The notes beneath the pieces are model-generated. The model ran no database searches. It was not told the DNA's origin and saw nothing but the letters and a program-made list of their open reading frames with translations. Of a DNA stretch of 56,814 bases, positions 6,338 to 12,831 are shown in pieces. Origin of the DNA: a virus. A program made the translations under genes and the position numbers. Numbering within the stretch: position 1 is the first letter of the stretch; each line of letters opens with the position of its first letter. The stretch covers positions 1 through 56,814 of IMG/VR virus record IMGVR_UViG_3300029319_000057; one strand, given 5' to 3'.

Positions 6338-6569
6338 TTGTAAATAATTTATCGCCATATTTAAAATCAATTCTATCCCATTTATATTCGTTTACATCGC
6401 CCCATATCATTAGGTCTTTGATGGTGCGCATAGTTAAGTCGTTGTAGGAAGTGAATCGGTGTAGTTCAGCAATTACTTCACGTGGTCCGTACTCGTATTT
6501 CTGAGCGTTTTCTTTTAGCTTTGCCTTGATTTCTGGCTTTAGCATTTGGTAAAGTGTTTTAATTTTCAT
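6309..6569 (-). CDS. Hypothetical protein, 86 residues
   Basis: A small protein (MKIKTLYQMLKPEIKAKLKE...) with a basic helical N-terminus and a C-terminal half containing WGDVNEYKWDRIDFKYGD. It starts 21 bases downstream of promoter copy 4, with an A-rich leader ending AAAATACT before the ATG and no Shine-Dalgarno sequence, as is usual in Bacteroidota. Function unknown. Confidence 0.6.
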   Translation of the reverse strand: MKIKTLYQMLKPEIKAKLKENAQKYEYGPREVIAELHRFTSYNDLTMRTIKDLMIWGDVNEYKWDRIDFKYGDKLFTNGKIDNDRI

Positions 6570-6590
6570 AGTATTTTATTTTAGTTACAT

Positions 6591-6624
6591 TAATATTATC
6601 TTTATGGTATCGTATTTAGATTGC
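6591..6624 (-). promoter_or_regulatory. Phage promoter motif, copy 4
   Basis: The minus strand reads GCAATCTAAATACGA, nine bases, GATAATATTA. The TAA in CTAAATACGA is the stop codon of the 52-residue gene at 6616-6774. The downstream gene starts at 6569, leaving a leader of roughly 15 bases. Confidence 0.68.
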
Positions 6625-6774
6625 ATAATACTTTTTACTAAATACTTTTTTCTGTGGTACTTTATACCTTCGATTACCCATACCTTTACATTCACCATAT
6701 ATTTTTACCATTTCAATATGGTGATGTTTACGTGCTTTCTTTTTATTCTCTACATACTGGCAGAGTTCTTTCAT
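6616..6774 (-). CDS. Small basic protein, 52 residues
   Basis: The product (MKELCQYVENKKKARKHHHI...) is rich in Lys, His and Tyr and has two Cys residues. It starts one base after the stop of the 47-residue gene upstream, and its stop lies inside promoter copy 4, the same stop-in-promoter arrangement as at 276 and 3359. That pattern is the main support for it being real. Function unknown. Confidence 0.5.
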   Translation of the reverse strand: MKELCQYVENKKKARKHHHIEMVKIYGECKGMGNRRYKVPQKKVFSKKYYAI

Positions 6775-6775
6775 A

Positions 6776-6919
6776 TTAGTTACTTTCATAAGCTTCGTCT
6801 ATTAAGTGGTTAATTTCTTTTAGTATTTCCTCTTTACTTAAGTCACTGTATTCTAGTCCACTTTTAGTGAACATTTCTATTTTCAGTAACGCTACTATTC
6901 TTTTATCTAATCTACTCAT
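6776..6919 (-). CDS. Small protein, 47 residues
   Basis: MSRLDKRIVALLKIEMFTKS begins this small amphipathic protein with a helical profile ending EINHLIDEAYESN. The ATG overlaps the stop of the 45-residue gene upstream by four bases (ATGA). Function unknown. Confidence 0.5.
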   Translation of the reverse strand: MSRLDKRIVALLKIEMFTKSGLEYSDLSKEEILKEINHLIDEAYESN

Positions 6920-7053
6920 AATATAGTTGTATTATTATATTCGTGTATTTCGTTTATTGCCTGTACAAATTCATCTTTGTCAATTGTACCGTCTTCAAGT
7001 TTACTTATTTGAAAACCTATCTCAGTCATTAATTCTATAAATTCTCTATTCAT
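6916..7053 (-). CDS. Small acidic protein, 45 residues
   Basis: MNREFIELMTEIGFQISKLE begins this acidic small protein, which continues DGTIDKDEFVQAINEI. That stretch resembles a single EF-hand-like loop (DGTIDKDEF), though too short to claim calcium binding. It is joined to both neighbours by four-base ATGA overlaps, which supports an operon 7334-6616 read from promoter copy 5. Confidence 0.5.
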   Translation of the reverse strand: MNREFIELMTEIGFQISKLEDGTIDKDEFVQAINEIHEYNNTTIL

Positions 7054-7334
7054 AATTCAAAATATTGTATGTATTCATCTCTAGTTACTTCGTCTTCGTC
7101 ATGTTTGTCTAAGTGATTTAAGTATAATTCTCTTAGTATATCTTCTAACATTTCTATACTTGTTGACTTTAATCTCTCATCAAACCAGTCTTGATTCACT
7201 ATTCCATTATGTAATACATAGTTACATAATATTGTTTCATTGTTTACGTCTTCTTCTGTTCCCCAGTAGTCTACGTTTTCTTTGTGTTTTACTATTTCTT
7301 TTTTAGTAAAGTTAATAATTTCTTTAGTGTTCAT
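7050..7334 (-). CDS. Hypothetical acidic protein, 94 residues
   Basis: An acidic helical protein (MNTKEIINFTKKEIVKHKEN...) with a C-terminal DEDEVTRDEYIQYFEL. It starts about 25 bases downstream of promoter copy 5, after the A-rich leader AAATTAAAA, and is the first gene of the 7334-6616 group. No family recognised. Confidence 0.6.
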   Translation of the reverse strand: MNTKEIINFTKKEIVKHKENVDYWGTEEDVNNETILCNYVLHNGIVNQDWFDERLKSTSIEMLEDILRELYLNHLDKHDEDEVTRDEYIQYFEL

Positions 7335-7358
7335 TTTTAATTTTTTATAGTTACATTT

Positions 7359-7392
7359 ATATTATCTAAAAAAGTTCGTATTTAGTTTGTAA
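7359..7392 (-). promoter_or_regulatory. Phage promoter motif, copy 5
   Basis: The minus strand reads ACAAACTAAATACGA, nine bases, GATAATATAA. Unlike the other copies it is not overlapped by an upstream gene but faces the non-coding region 7393-7695. It reads into the 7334-6616 gene group. Confidence 0.7.
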
Positions 7393-7695
7393 AAGTATAC
7401 TAATTGTTTAATAGTATAAAAAGTGTTGTAGGTATAATTCGTAACTCTCTTTTGTGTAAAGTGAAAATAGTGACGTTAGCTAGTAATATTAGTAATAATA
7501 GTAAGCAAATGTCACACTGTTTACCGGCATGACGATCTGTCACGTTAGTAACTTTATATGACAATGCGTCATACGGTGAGATTTCCGGCGCAATTTTTGC
7601 TATACGCAATGCTATACATTGCTATACACCGAAACCCTCCGGTGCCGAGTGATACTTTCCGTATATCTTGCCTTTGGGTTTGGTGATTAGAGAGT
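7393..7695. other. Non-coding regulatory region with dyads and short direct repeats
   Basis: About 300 bases without a convincing gene. It holds two dyads of identical form, TGAC-N5-GTCA, at 7530-7542 and 7559-7571 (the second extends to TATGAC/GTCATA at 7557-7573). It also holds three copies of TGCTATAC at 7598, 7610 and 7620, and the string GCAAATGTCACA at 7505-7516, which also forms the start of the HTH regulator gene. This is what an operator or small origin region looks like. A 69-codon frame on the minus strand at 7400-7609 is considered spurious. Confidence 0.5.
7598..7627 (+). repeat. Three direct copies of TGCTATAC
   Basis: Copies start at 7598, 7610 and 7620, so spacing is 12 and 10 bases, close to one helical turn. 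Such phased octamers are typical of protein-binding iterons or operators. They lie 29 bases beyond the second TGAC-N5-GTCA dyad, in the same non-coding region. Confidence 0.5.
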
Positions 7696-7998
7696 CTACT
7701 TTACTTCAACTCTTTCTATTACTATGTCTCTTACATTTGAAGGCATTCTAGTACTTTGTGACCAGTAACCTCTTTTCAACCAACAAGGCATTATGTTTAG
7801 TTTAGGTAACATTACTTTTAGTACTTCGTCGTGGTTGTAAGTTACTTTTTCATTTTTGTTATTAACAAAGGTAATGATTTGATTTCTACCGTACCATGAC
7901 TTTCTTACTACAAAGTTTTTTCTTGTGATTGGTGGAAAGATTTCTTTTAACTCTTTCTTACTTAGTTTACTGATTGCTTGATTTAATTTAGTGTTCAT
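7696..7998 (-). CDS. Hypothetical basic protein, 100 residues
   Basis: A basic protein (MNTKLNQAISKLSKKELKEI...) with the middle segment RKSWYGRNQIITFVNNKNEKV, and a C-terminal part with Trp and Arg (CWLKRGYWSQSTRMPSN). The base-rich, aromatic profile could suit nucleic-acid binding. It has an A/T-rich leader and no promoter motif directly upstream; it is the second gene after promoter copy 6. No family recognised. Confidence 0.55.
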   Translation of the reverse strand: MNTKLNQAISKLSKKELKEIFPPITRKNFVVRKSWYGRNQIITFVNNKNEKVTYNHDEVLKVMLPKLNIMPCWLKRGYWSQSTRMPSNVRDIVIERVEVK

Positions 7999-8019
7999 AA
8001 TTTTTAATTTTAATTGTTA

Positions 8020-8163
8020 TTATTTAATTTTATATTTATGTATTATTTTATTTATATCTTTTATATTTGTTAAGTGATAATGACTATGAAATTTTTTATT
8101 ATAATTAATTGTTAAGTCATATAGTTTGAATTCATTTGAATAGTAAATGTTAAATGAGTACAT
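8020..8163 (-). CDS. Small protein, 47 residues
   Basis: MYSFNIYYSNEFKLYDLTIN starts this Tyr/Asn/His-rich small protein, which ends IIHKYKIK. It lies 24 bases downstream of promoter copy 6, with an A-rich leader, and fills the gap before the 7696-7998 gene. Function unknown. Confidence 0.45.
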   Translation of the reverse strand: MYSFNIYYSNEFKLYDLTINYNKKFHSHYHLTNIKDINKIIHKYKIK

Positions 8164-8186
8164 AATTATTTTTTTATTTGTTACAC

Positions 8187-8220
8187 TTATATTATCTAAT
8201 TTACTTCGTATTTAGTTTGC
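8187..8220 (-). promoter_or_regulatory. Phage promoter motif, copy 6
   Basis: The minus strand reads GCAAACTAAATACGA, nine bases, GATAATATAA, which is the exact consensus of the set. It abuts the stop codon of the upstream 8220-8435 gene and reads into the 47-residue gene at 8020-8163 and the 7696-7998 gene. Confidence 0.72.
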
Positions 8221-8435
8221 TAAAAAGGTAATATAGTTTTTTCAATATAAGTTAGACCTTTTAGTTTTAGCCAGTGTGATTTACCAGTTTTATATTGGTG
8301 ATTTCCATCTTCATCTTGTCCTAAGTATTTTGTTTTAAAGCCAAATGAGTTAGGAAGATTGCCGACTGTGTAGCCTTGATAGTAAGTGTTATTAACTTTA
8401 ATAACATTGTCTTTTAAGAATTTAATTGTTAACAT
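8220..8435 (-). CDS. Hypothetical protein, 71 residues
   Basis: A small beta-rich protein (MLTIKFLKDNVIKVNNTYYQ...) with YLGQDEDGNHQYKTGKSHWL in its second half. This reads like a small OB- or SH3-like barrel, but the likeness is not specific. It is the first gene of the leftward block, about 24 bases downstream of promoter copy 7. Confidence 0.55.
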   Translation of the reverse strand: MLTIKFLKDNVIKVNNTYYQGYTVGNLPNSFGFKTKYLGQDEDGNHQYKTGKSHWLKLKGLTYIEKTILPF

Positions 8436-8458
8436 AGTATAAGTTTTAATAGTTACAC

Positions 8459-8492
8459 TTATATTATCGAAAGACCTTCGTGTTTAGTCTGC
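8459..8492 (-). promoter_or_regulatory. Phage promoter motif, copy 7
   Basis: The minus strand reads GCAGACTAAACACGA, nine bases, GATAATATAA. It is the outermost copy, at the edge of the divergent region, and reads leftward into 8435-8220. Confidence 0.7.
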
Positions 8493-8835
8493 CAAAAGCA
8501 CGGGTAATATGCTGAGGCAGAAAAAAGCTAAAATATATTTTAAAAATTATAATATACTATACGCTCCGCGTACTGCAATGCAGCTAAAAACCTAGAAACC
8601 TCGACTGTAAAACGTAAAACAGCAGGGGGCTGGCCAAATAAAAACGGCTTTTCCGTAATGCGCAGCGTCGATACGGCAAGGCGTAACCCGTTTCTTCTTT
8701 ATATCTTATAATATGCGCACCTTATAATAAATAATGTTATTATTTATTTATATATGACATAAGATATAATTATATAATAGTAAGCAGCAAGTGTCACATT
8801 ATTAAAATTTACTATTTTTGAGTAATAATATAGAT
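8493..8835. other. Divergent non-coding region between leftward and rightward blocks
   Basis: About 340 bases separate the leftward early block from the rightward late block. The left part (8560-8690) is GC-richer, with short dyads such as CTGCA-A-TGCAG near 8575 and ACGG-CTTTT-CCGT near 8643. The right part is extremely AT-rich and contains the nested dyad 8699-8769. The rightward late promoter must be here, but it does not match the seven-copy leftward motif. A replication origin is a reasonable guess without direct proof. Confidence 0.5.
8699..8769. repeat. AT-rich nested inverted repeat
   Basis: The outer arms are 11 bases each and perfect, 8699-8709 (TTATATCTTAT) with 8759-8769. Nested inside is a 10-base perfect stem, 8726-8735 (AATAAATAAT) with 8739-8748, around a three-base loop GTT. 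The unit lies in the divergent region just before the first rightward gene and could form a cruciform, an unwinding element or an operator. Confidence 0.6.
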
Positions 8836-9066
8836 ATGGCACAAAAATTATCAGCAACAGCACGCCGAAATAAGGCAGCAAGGGACAAAAGATACGCTAT
8901 GAGCGAGTGGGGTAAGTATAAAAAACGTACCGCACAGAAAAAAGGTTGTCCAAAAGGCTATGATTATGACCATAGGCTCAGAAAATGCGTAAAATCCTCT
9001 AAAAATAGAGCCGGAGGAAAAGGCGGTACTAAAAATGAACGCACAAGAGAGCGTTATGGGTACTAA
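8836..9066 (+). CDS. Small Lys/Arg-rich Cys-containing protein, 76 residues
   Basis: The ATG at 8836 (MAQKLSATARRNKAARDKRY) is chosen over an upstream TTG at 8818. The protein is very basic, with KKGCPKGYDYDHRLRKCVKS in the centre (two cysteines spaced as a small zinc or disulfide unit) and a Gly/Lys/Arg tail ending RERYGY. It resembles the other small basic Cys proteins at 12078 and 47399-48537. It is the first gene of the rightward block. Possible roles are packaged DNA-condensing or virion protein; this is inference. Confidence 0.6.
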   Translation: MAQKLSATARRNKAARDKRYAMSEWGKYKKRTAQKKGCPKGYDYDHRLRKCVKSSKNRAGGKGGTKNERTRERYGY

Positions 9067-9111
9067 AAACCACTAATTTTACGTAATTATACTAATATAA
9101 AACCAAAACCA

Positions 9112-9399
9112 ATGACATTTTATTACAAAACCTACTCTTGGTCGCAAGGCGAAGCAGGAGTACCCGAAGAAACCAGGAAGCTTTGGGAGCACATCGCAGA
9201 AAAGAAGAACTGGCGAATTGTTCAACTACCAAATGGGTTCTATCAGGCCGAATATATTGACTTAGACGAACATTGGGTCGATGTTACAAGGCGAGAAACG
9301 ATAGAATCAGCTGAAAATGCTATTGATGGCAGCATCGATCATTATAAAAAGAAGCTTGATTTCTTAAAAGGACCAAAGATAGTTAAAACTTTCGAATAA
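9112..9399 (+). CDS. Hypothetical protein, 95 residues
   Basis: A Trp/Tyr/Glu-rich protein (MTFYYKTYSWSQGEAGVPEE...) with a predicted beta sheet around IVQLPNGFYQAEYIDLDEHW and a C-terminal helix. GC content and codon use are close to those of the 5' half of groEL that follows. It starts 25 bases after a TACGTAAT octamer. No family recognised. Confidence 0.6.
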   Translation: MTFYYKTYSWSQGEAGVPEETRKLWEHIAEKKNWRIVQLPNGFYQAEYIDLDEHWVDVTRRETIESAENAIDGSIDHYKKKLDFLKGPKIVKTFE

Positions 9400-9427
9400 T
9401 AACCACTTAAACAATAAATTTAATTAA

Positions 9428-10993
9428 ATGGAATATAATAATCCAAGTGAGATAGTAAAGAATCTGTCTTTCGGGGCAGATGCAAGAGACAAAATAATGC
9501 ACGGGGTTGATAAACTAGCAAATGCGGTTAAATCAACCCTAGGTGCTTCCGGAAAATGCGTTATATACGAAGACGCGTTAGGCCGGCCGGTAATTACAAA
9601 AGACGGTGTAACCGTTGCGGAAAGCGTAGTCTTATATGACCCGGTCGAAAACATAGGGGCAACTCTTATAAAGGAAGCAGCTAGAAATACAGTAAAAGAA
9701 GCCGGAGACGGTACAACAACAGCAACAGTGCTTGCGCAGGCATTGTTGCACCTCGCATATGCAAAAATTAAGGATGAGGGTGTGCGTAATATTAAATTAG
9801 GTATATCCTCTGCCCTTGATAAAGTAACTGAGCACTTACAGGAGGAAGCAATTCCCGTCAAGGATGACATGTTAAGATCCGTAAGTGCTATTAGTTGCAA
9901 TAATGATGAGGCTCTGGGAAATATCATATCGCAAGCCTATTCGAAGGTAGGTAAGGATGGTGTCGTCCTTATGGAAGAGTCTGAGACCCATGACACATAC
10001 GTTAAATTCGTAGAGGGCACACGAATAGAAGGCGGACTCAAATCGCCACATTTTATGACAGATAGAGATAAAGGTAGAGCAGTACTAGACAATCCGTACG
10101 TACTAATAGTTACTTCGCCAATACCTAATATCCGTAAAATACAAAGTGTATTGGAGTTTGTTATTAAAAAGAAAAGGAGCTTATTAATCGTTGCAGGCGT
10201 AGAACAACAACCTATGGCAGCTTTATTAGCTAACAAGGTTAAAGGCAATATAAAAGTTAATGTTGTAGATCTGCCTGGATTCGGACCAACTAAGCAAGAT
10301 ACAGTAGAAGATCTTGCGATATTGACTGGAGCAAAAATAATAGACGAAGAACTTGGTGATGATTTAGATTTAATAAATCCAGATGTACTCGGTGAGGCTA
10401 AGCAAGCTATAACCGATAATACACATACAGTTCTTCAAACTATAGATCAAGGTGAAATTTCTAAAGAACGAGTTAAAAAAGTTGAAAAGAAAATAAAAAA
10501 AGAAAAAGACCCGTACTTTAAGAAGAAGCAACAAGAACGTTTAGCTATGCTAAATGGGCAAGTTGCGATGATAAAAGTCGGCGCCGATTCTAAAATTGAG
10601 CTAAAAGAAAAGAAAGATAGAGTTGAAGACGCTATTTATGCAACTAGAGCAGCATTACAAGAAGGAATAGTATCTGGAGGTGGAATTGCATTATTAGATG
10701 CTCATTATAATATACAGCCTGAAAATGAAGGCGAGCGTATTTTATTAGAAGCTATAAAAGCTCCATATAAAACTATTTTAGAAAATGCTAATTTAGAATA
10801 TAAAGAAACAGGTAAACAAGGGACAGGCGTTAATGTTATATCTGGCAAACAAGTTAATATGATTAAATCCGGTATTATTGATCCTGTGCTTGTAACTAAG
10901 ACAGCGTTAAAAAATGCAGTTAGCGTTGTCAATACTATATTTTCTGCAGATTGTGTAATTTCAAATATTAGAATAGACAATGCAAGCAGTTAA
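9428..10993 (+). CDS. groEL: Phage chaperonin GroEL
   Basis: A 521-residue group I chaperonin. Diagnostic motifs are present: TKDGVTVAESV and GDGTTTATVLAQALL in the N-terminal equatorial ATPase domain, the apical-domain stretch with KIQSVLEFVIKKKRSLLIVA, and DRVEDAIYATRAALQEGIVS followed by GGG in the C-terminal equatorial domain. It lacks the Gly-Gly-Met tail and is some 25 residues shorter than bacterial GroEL. It should fold phage capsid or other proteins in the host cytoplasm, with the GroES that overlaps its 3' end. Base composition changes inside the gene: four lines at 9481-9720 are 45% GC, three lines at 10741-10920 are 29% GC, which suggests a mosaic origin. Confidence 0.95.
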   Translation: MEYNNPSEIVKNLSFGADARDKIMHGVDKLANAVKSTLGASGKCVIYEDALGRPVITKDGVTVAESVVLYDPVENIGATLIKEAARNTVKEAGDGTTTATVLAQALLHLAYAKIKDEGVRNIKLGISSALDKVTEHLQEEAIPVKDDMLRSVSAISCNNDEALGNIISQAYSKVGKDGVVLMEESETHDTYVKFVEGTRIEGGLKSPHFMTDRDKGRAVLDNPYVLIVTSPIPNIRKIQSVLEFVIKKKRSLLIVAGVEQQPMAALLANKVKGNIKVNVVDLPGFGPTKQDTVEDLAILTGAKIIDEELGDDLDLINPDVLGEAKQAITDNTHTVLQTIDQGEISKERVKKVEKKIKKEKDPYFKKKQQERLAMLNGQVAMIKVGADSKIELKEKKDRVEDAIYATRAALQEGIVSGGGIALLDAHYNIQPENEGERILLEAIKAPYKTILENANLEYKETGKQGTGVNVISGKQVNMIKSGIIDPVLVTKTALKNAVSVVNTIFSADCVISNIRIDNASS

Positions 10994-11237
10994 TTATTAT
11001 ATAGTAATAGAAAAAATAAAAGAAGCGCCGAAGAAAGTAGGCGGCTTAGAACTTACGGAAGATCAAAATAAAGACGTAAGATATGCAAAAGGTAAAATAA
11101 TTTCTGCTGGTGATAAAGTAGAAATGTTAAACACAGGTGATATAGTACATTATGATAGACATGCAGGCCATGGCATACAATGGAAAGATAAGCTGTATTA
11201 TGTATTAAAGCTTGGTGATATAGTTTTAGTTGAATGA
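10980..11237 (+). CDS. groES: Co-chaperonin GroES
   Basis: An 85-residue protein with the GroES beta-barrel pattern: YYIVIEKIKEAPKKVGGLEL, then YAKGKIISAGD, GDIVHYDRHAGHGIQWKDKL and the final VLKLGDIVLVE. The mobile-loop region is short (GGLELTED). It overlaps the groEL stop by 14 bases. The order groEL-groES is the reverse of the usual bacterial groES-groEL operon. It would cap the GroEL ring in the cytoplasm. Confidence 0.85.
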   Translation: MQAVNYYIVIEKIKEAPKKVGGLELTEDQNKDVRYAKGKIISAGDKVEMLNTGDIVHYDRHAGHGIQWKDKLYYVLKLGDIVLVE

Positions 11238-11674
11238 AATTAGAACCAAGTGATTTAAGAGAATTAAATTTATTAAAGTATTATAGGCTCATACGTAAAT
11301 GGGCCTGTAAAACTTATGGGCTAAAAGACGCTGATTTAGAACTTTTAGTCTATTTAGATTGCAAATCGCGATTTACACGTAATGAATTTATAGAAGGCGC
11401 GTATACATACTCATGGGATAAAAATAGATGGGAGCGCTTAAGACGTGATGGCTGGATAGATGTATGGCGTCACAGAAATAGAACAACTATAAAATATAGT
11501 ATATACAAAACCTCATTTAAATGTAGTCAACTTATATCTCGTATATACAGGATAATGCTTGCGCAAGAAGACTTACCTACTAGCGAGCGTAGTATATTTT
11601 ATAATAATAAATCATATACCGATAAAGTTTATAATAAAGCTATAGACGATATGATTAAAGATAAAGAAAGATAA
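11234..11674 (+). CDS. Possible winged-helix protein, 146 residues
   Basis: The sequence (LRELNLLKYYRLIRKWACKT..., then DADLELLVYLD, FTRNEF, a turn, and RWERLRRDGWID) follows the layout of MarR-like winged-helix proteins: dimerisation helix, HTH, wing with YSIYKTS. The conserved C-terminal part has LPTSERSIFYNNKSYTDKVY. I have the impression of a family common in marine Bacteroidota phages, but cannot name it. It overlaps groES and the next gene by one to four bases, so it is translated with them. It may be a late-gene regulator or a structural protein. Confidence 0.55.
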   Translation: MKLEPSDLRELNLLKYYRLIRKWACKTYGLKDADLELLVYLDCKSRFTRNEFIEGAYTYSWDKNRWERLRRDGWIDVWRHRNRTTIKYSIYKTSFKCSQLISRIYRIMLAQEDLPTSERSIFYNNKSYTDKVYNKAIDDMIKDKER

Positions 11675-12075
11675 TGGGCTACAAAATGAAAACTGATATT
11701 CCGGGGTTATTAGGCTTAAATAAAAAACATTCAACGCTTGATATTCCAGTATTTGAAAAAAATTTAGGTAGCGAATGGGGCTATGCTGATATGGATAGAA
11801 CTATTACCATTAATAGTAAACTAAATGAAAAACAAAAAAACGAAGCTGTTAAACATGAAAAGCTTCATGTTATGCAAATGAAAACAGGTGAAGCGTGGTT
11901 TGATAGCAATAATGTTTATCATCATCCAAAAAAAGATGAACCAATACAAGTTTATCCAAGAATTGGTAATAGTATGATAGTAAAAGGAAAAAAAATGGAA
12001 GTAGGTGATCCAAATAATCCTATTGAAGAACCTATTTATGAAAAAACAAATTTTTTCCCAACAAAACTAAGTTAA
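11674..12075 (+). CDS. Small zincin-like protein with HExxH motif
   Basis: A 133-residue protein whose residues about 61-65 read HEKLH in the context NEAVKHEKLHVMQMKTGEAW. That is a gluzincin-type HExxH motif preceded by a helix, with Glu residues downstream that could be the third ligand. The N-terminal part (ITINSKLNEKQKNEAVKHEK) resembles the stretch before the metal site in small M78/DUF4157-type peptidases. Peptidase activity is inferred from the motif only. It starts one base after the preceding stop. It is one of three different products in this window with HExxH. Confidence 0.5.
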   Translation: MGYKMKTDIPGLLGLNKKHSTLDIPVFEKNLGSEWGYADMDRTITINSKLNEKQKNEAVKHEKLHVMQMKTGEAWFDSNNVYHHPKKDEPIQVYPRIGNSMIVKGKKMEVGDPNNPIEEPIYEKTNFFPTKLS

Positions 12076-12077
12076 TT

Positions 12078-12371
12078 ATGGCAAGTAAAAACGCACCATC
12101 AAAGAAAAAATCTTTAGGATATTATAATCCAGTAAAAGACAAGAAAAAAGAAGGCGCTGCTGCAGGTGGTGGTATGACCAAAAAAGGTGTTGCCAAATAT
12201 AGAAGAGATAACCCAGGCAGTAAATTAAAAACTGCTGTTACTAATTGTAAAGTAAAACCAGGCACTAAAGCTTATAAAAGGCAAAAAGCATTTTGCAACA
12301 GATCAAGAAGTTGGAAAAGTGAAAGAGGAAAAGCTGCTAGAAGAAGATGGTGCTGTAGTAGACACAGATAA
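12078..12371 (+). CDS. Small basic Cys-containing phage protein, 97 residues
   Basis: A very basic protein, with GGMTKKGVAKYRRDNPGSKL then KTAVTNCKVKPGTKAYKRQK and FCNRSRSWKS, ending in RRRWCC. This pattern (glycine turn, KKGVAKYR, LKTAV, ...FC.RS...RRW.C) is a recurrent small-protein family of marine phages of unknown role. Four Cys and many Lys/Arg residues suggest metal or nucleic-acid binding. It lies in a run of small genes before the virion genes. Confidence 0.6.
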   Translation: MASKNAPSKKKSLGYYNPVKDKKKEGAAAGGGMTKKGVAKYRRDNPGSKLKTAVTNCKVKPGTKAYKRQKAFCNRSRSWKSERGKAARRRWCCSRHR

Positions 12372-12373
12372 TT

Positions 12374-12541
12374 ATGTATAGAGAAAAACCACAGGGTCTA
12401 GGAGACTCAATAGAAAATTTTACAACAAAAACAGGAATTAAAGGACTTGTAGATAGAGTATCTAATGGTCTTAGCATACCGTGCGGTTGCGAAGGTAGAC
12501 GTAAGGCTATGAATATTATGTTCCCATACAAAAACAGATAA
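12374..12541 (+). CDS. Small conserved phage protein, 55 residues
   Basis: The product begins MYREKPQGLGDSIENFTTKT, continues GIKGLVDRVSNG, and ends with a CGCEGRRKAMNIMFPYKNR tail. The pattern GLGDxIExxTxxTGIK, followed by a CGCxxR(R/K) unit and FPY, is a small protein I associate with many marine phage genomes. The Cys pair may bind metal. It begins two bases after the previous stop. Function unknown. Confidence 0.6.
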   Translation: MYREKPQGLGDSIENFTTKTGIKGLVDRVSNGLSIPCGCEGRRKAMNIMFPYKNR

Positions 12542-12552
12542 ATACAAAAAAA

Positions 12553-12831
12553 ATGGCAAAACACTCATACTTTAGAATGAAACACACATTTTCAATGGAC
12601 CCAGTAGGACAAGAAGATGATGATATTAATAATGATGGTAACGTAGATTCTACTGATGATTATTTAAAAAATCGTAGAGAAAAAATTGCACAATCAAAAG
12701 CCGGAATGAAAATGATGCCTCGACCCGCAACATATATGGTTATGGATTCAGTTAGAGATGAAAAAGCAATGGTGAATACAAACAATCTCAAACAAATTAT
12801 ATCTTTTCAAAAAGATAAAAACATAATGTAA
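12553..12831 (+). CDS. Small protein with an EF-hand/dockerin-like loop
   Basis: A 92-residue protein with the loop DINNDGNVDSTDDYLKNRR near residues 24-42. The D-x-N-x-D-G-x-V-D-x-x-D spacing is that of calcium-binding EF-hand and dockerin loops. Only one loop is present. The rest is basic and Met-rich (AGMKMMPRPATYMVMD). It overlaps the next gene by one base. Calcium binding is likely from the motif. The role is unknown; in phages, such loops are found in small structural proteins. Confidence 0.55.
   Translation: MAKHSYFRMKHTFSMDPVGQEDDDINNDGNVDSTDDYLKNRREKIAQSKAGMKMMPRPATYMVMDSVRDEKAMVNTNNLKQIISFQKDKNIM

Noticed and set aside
7400-7609. 69-codon frame on the minus strand with a Leu-rich stretch
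   Set aside because: Covers the dyads and direct repeats, has no start signal or overlap with neighbours, and the composition is that of random AT-rich sequence.
9424-9927. 167-codon frame on the minus strand under groEL
   Set aside because: Shadow frame over a confirmed groEL; protein composition is not credible.
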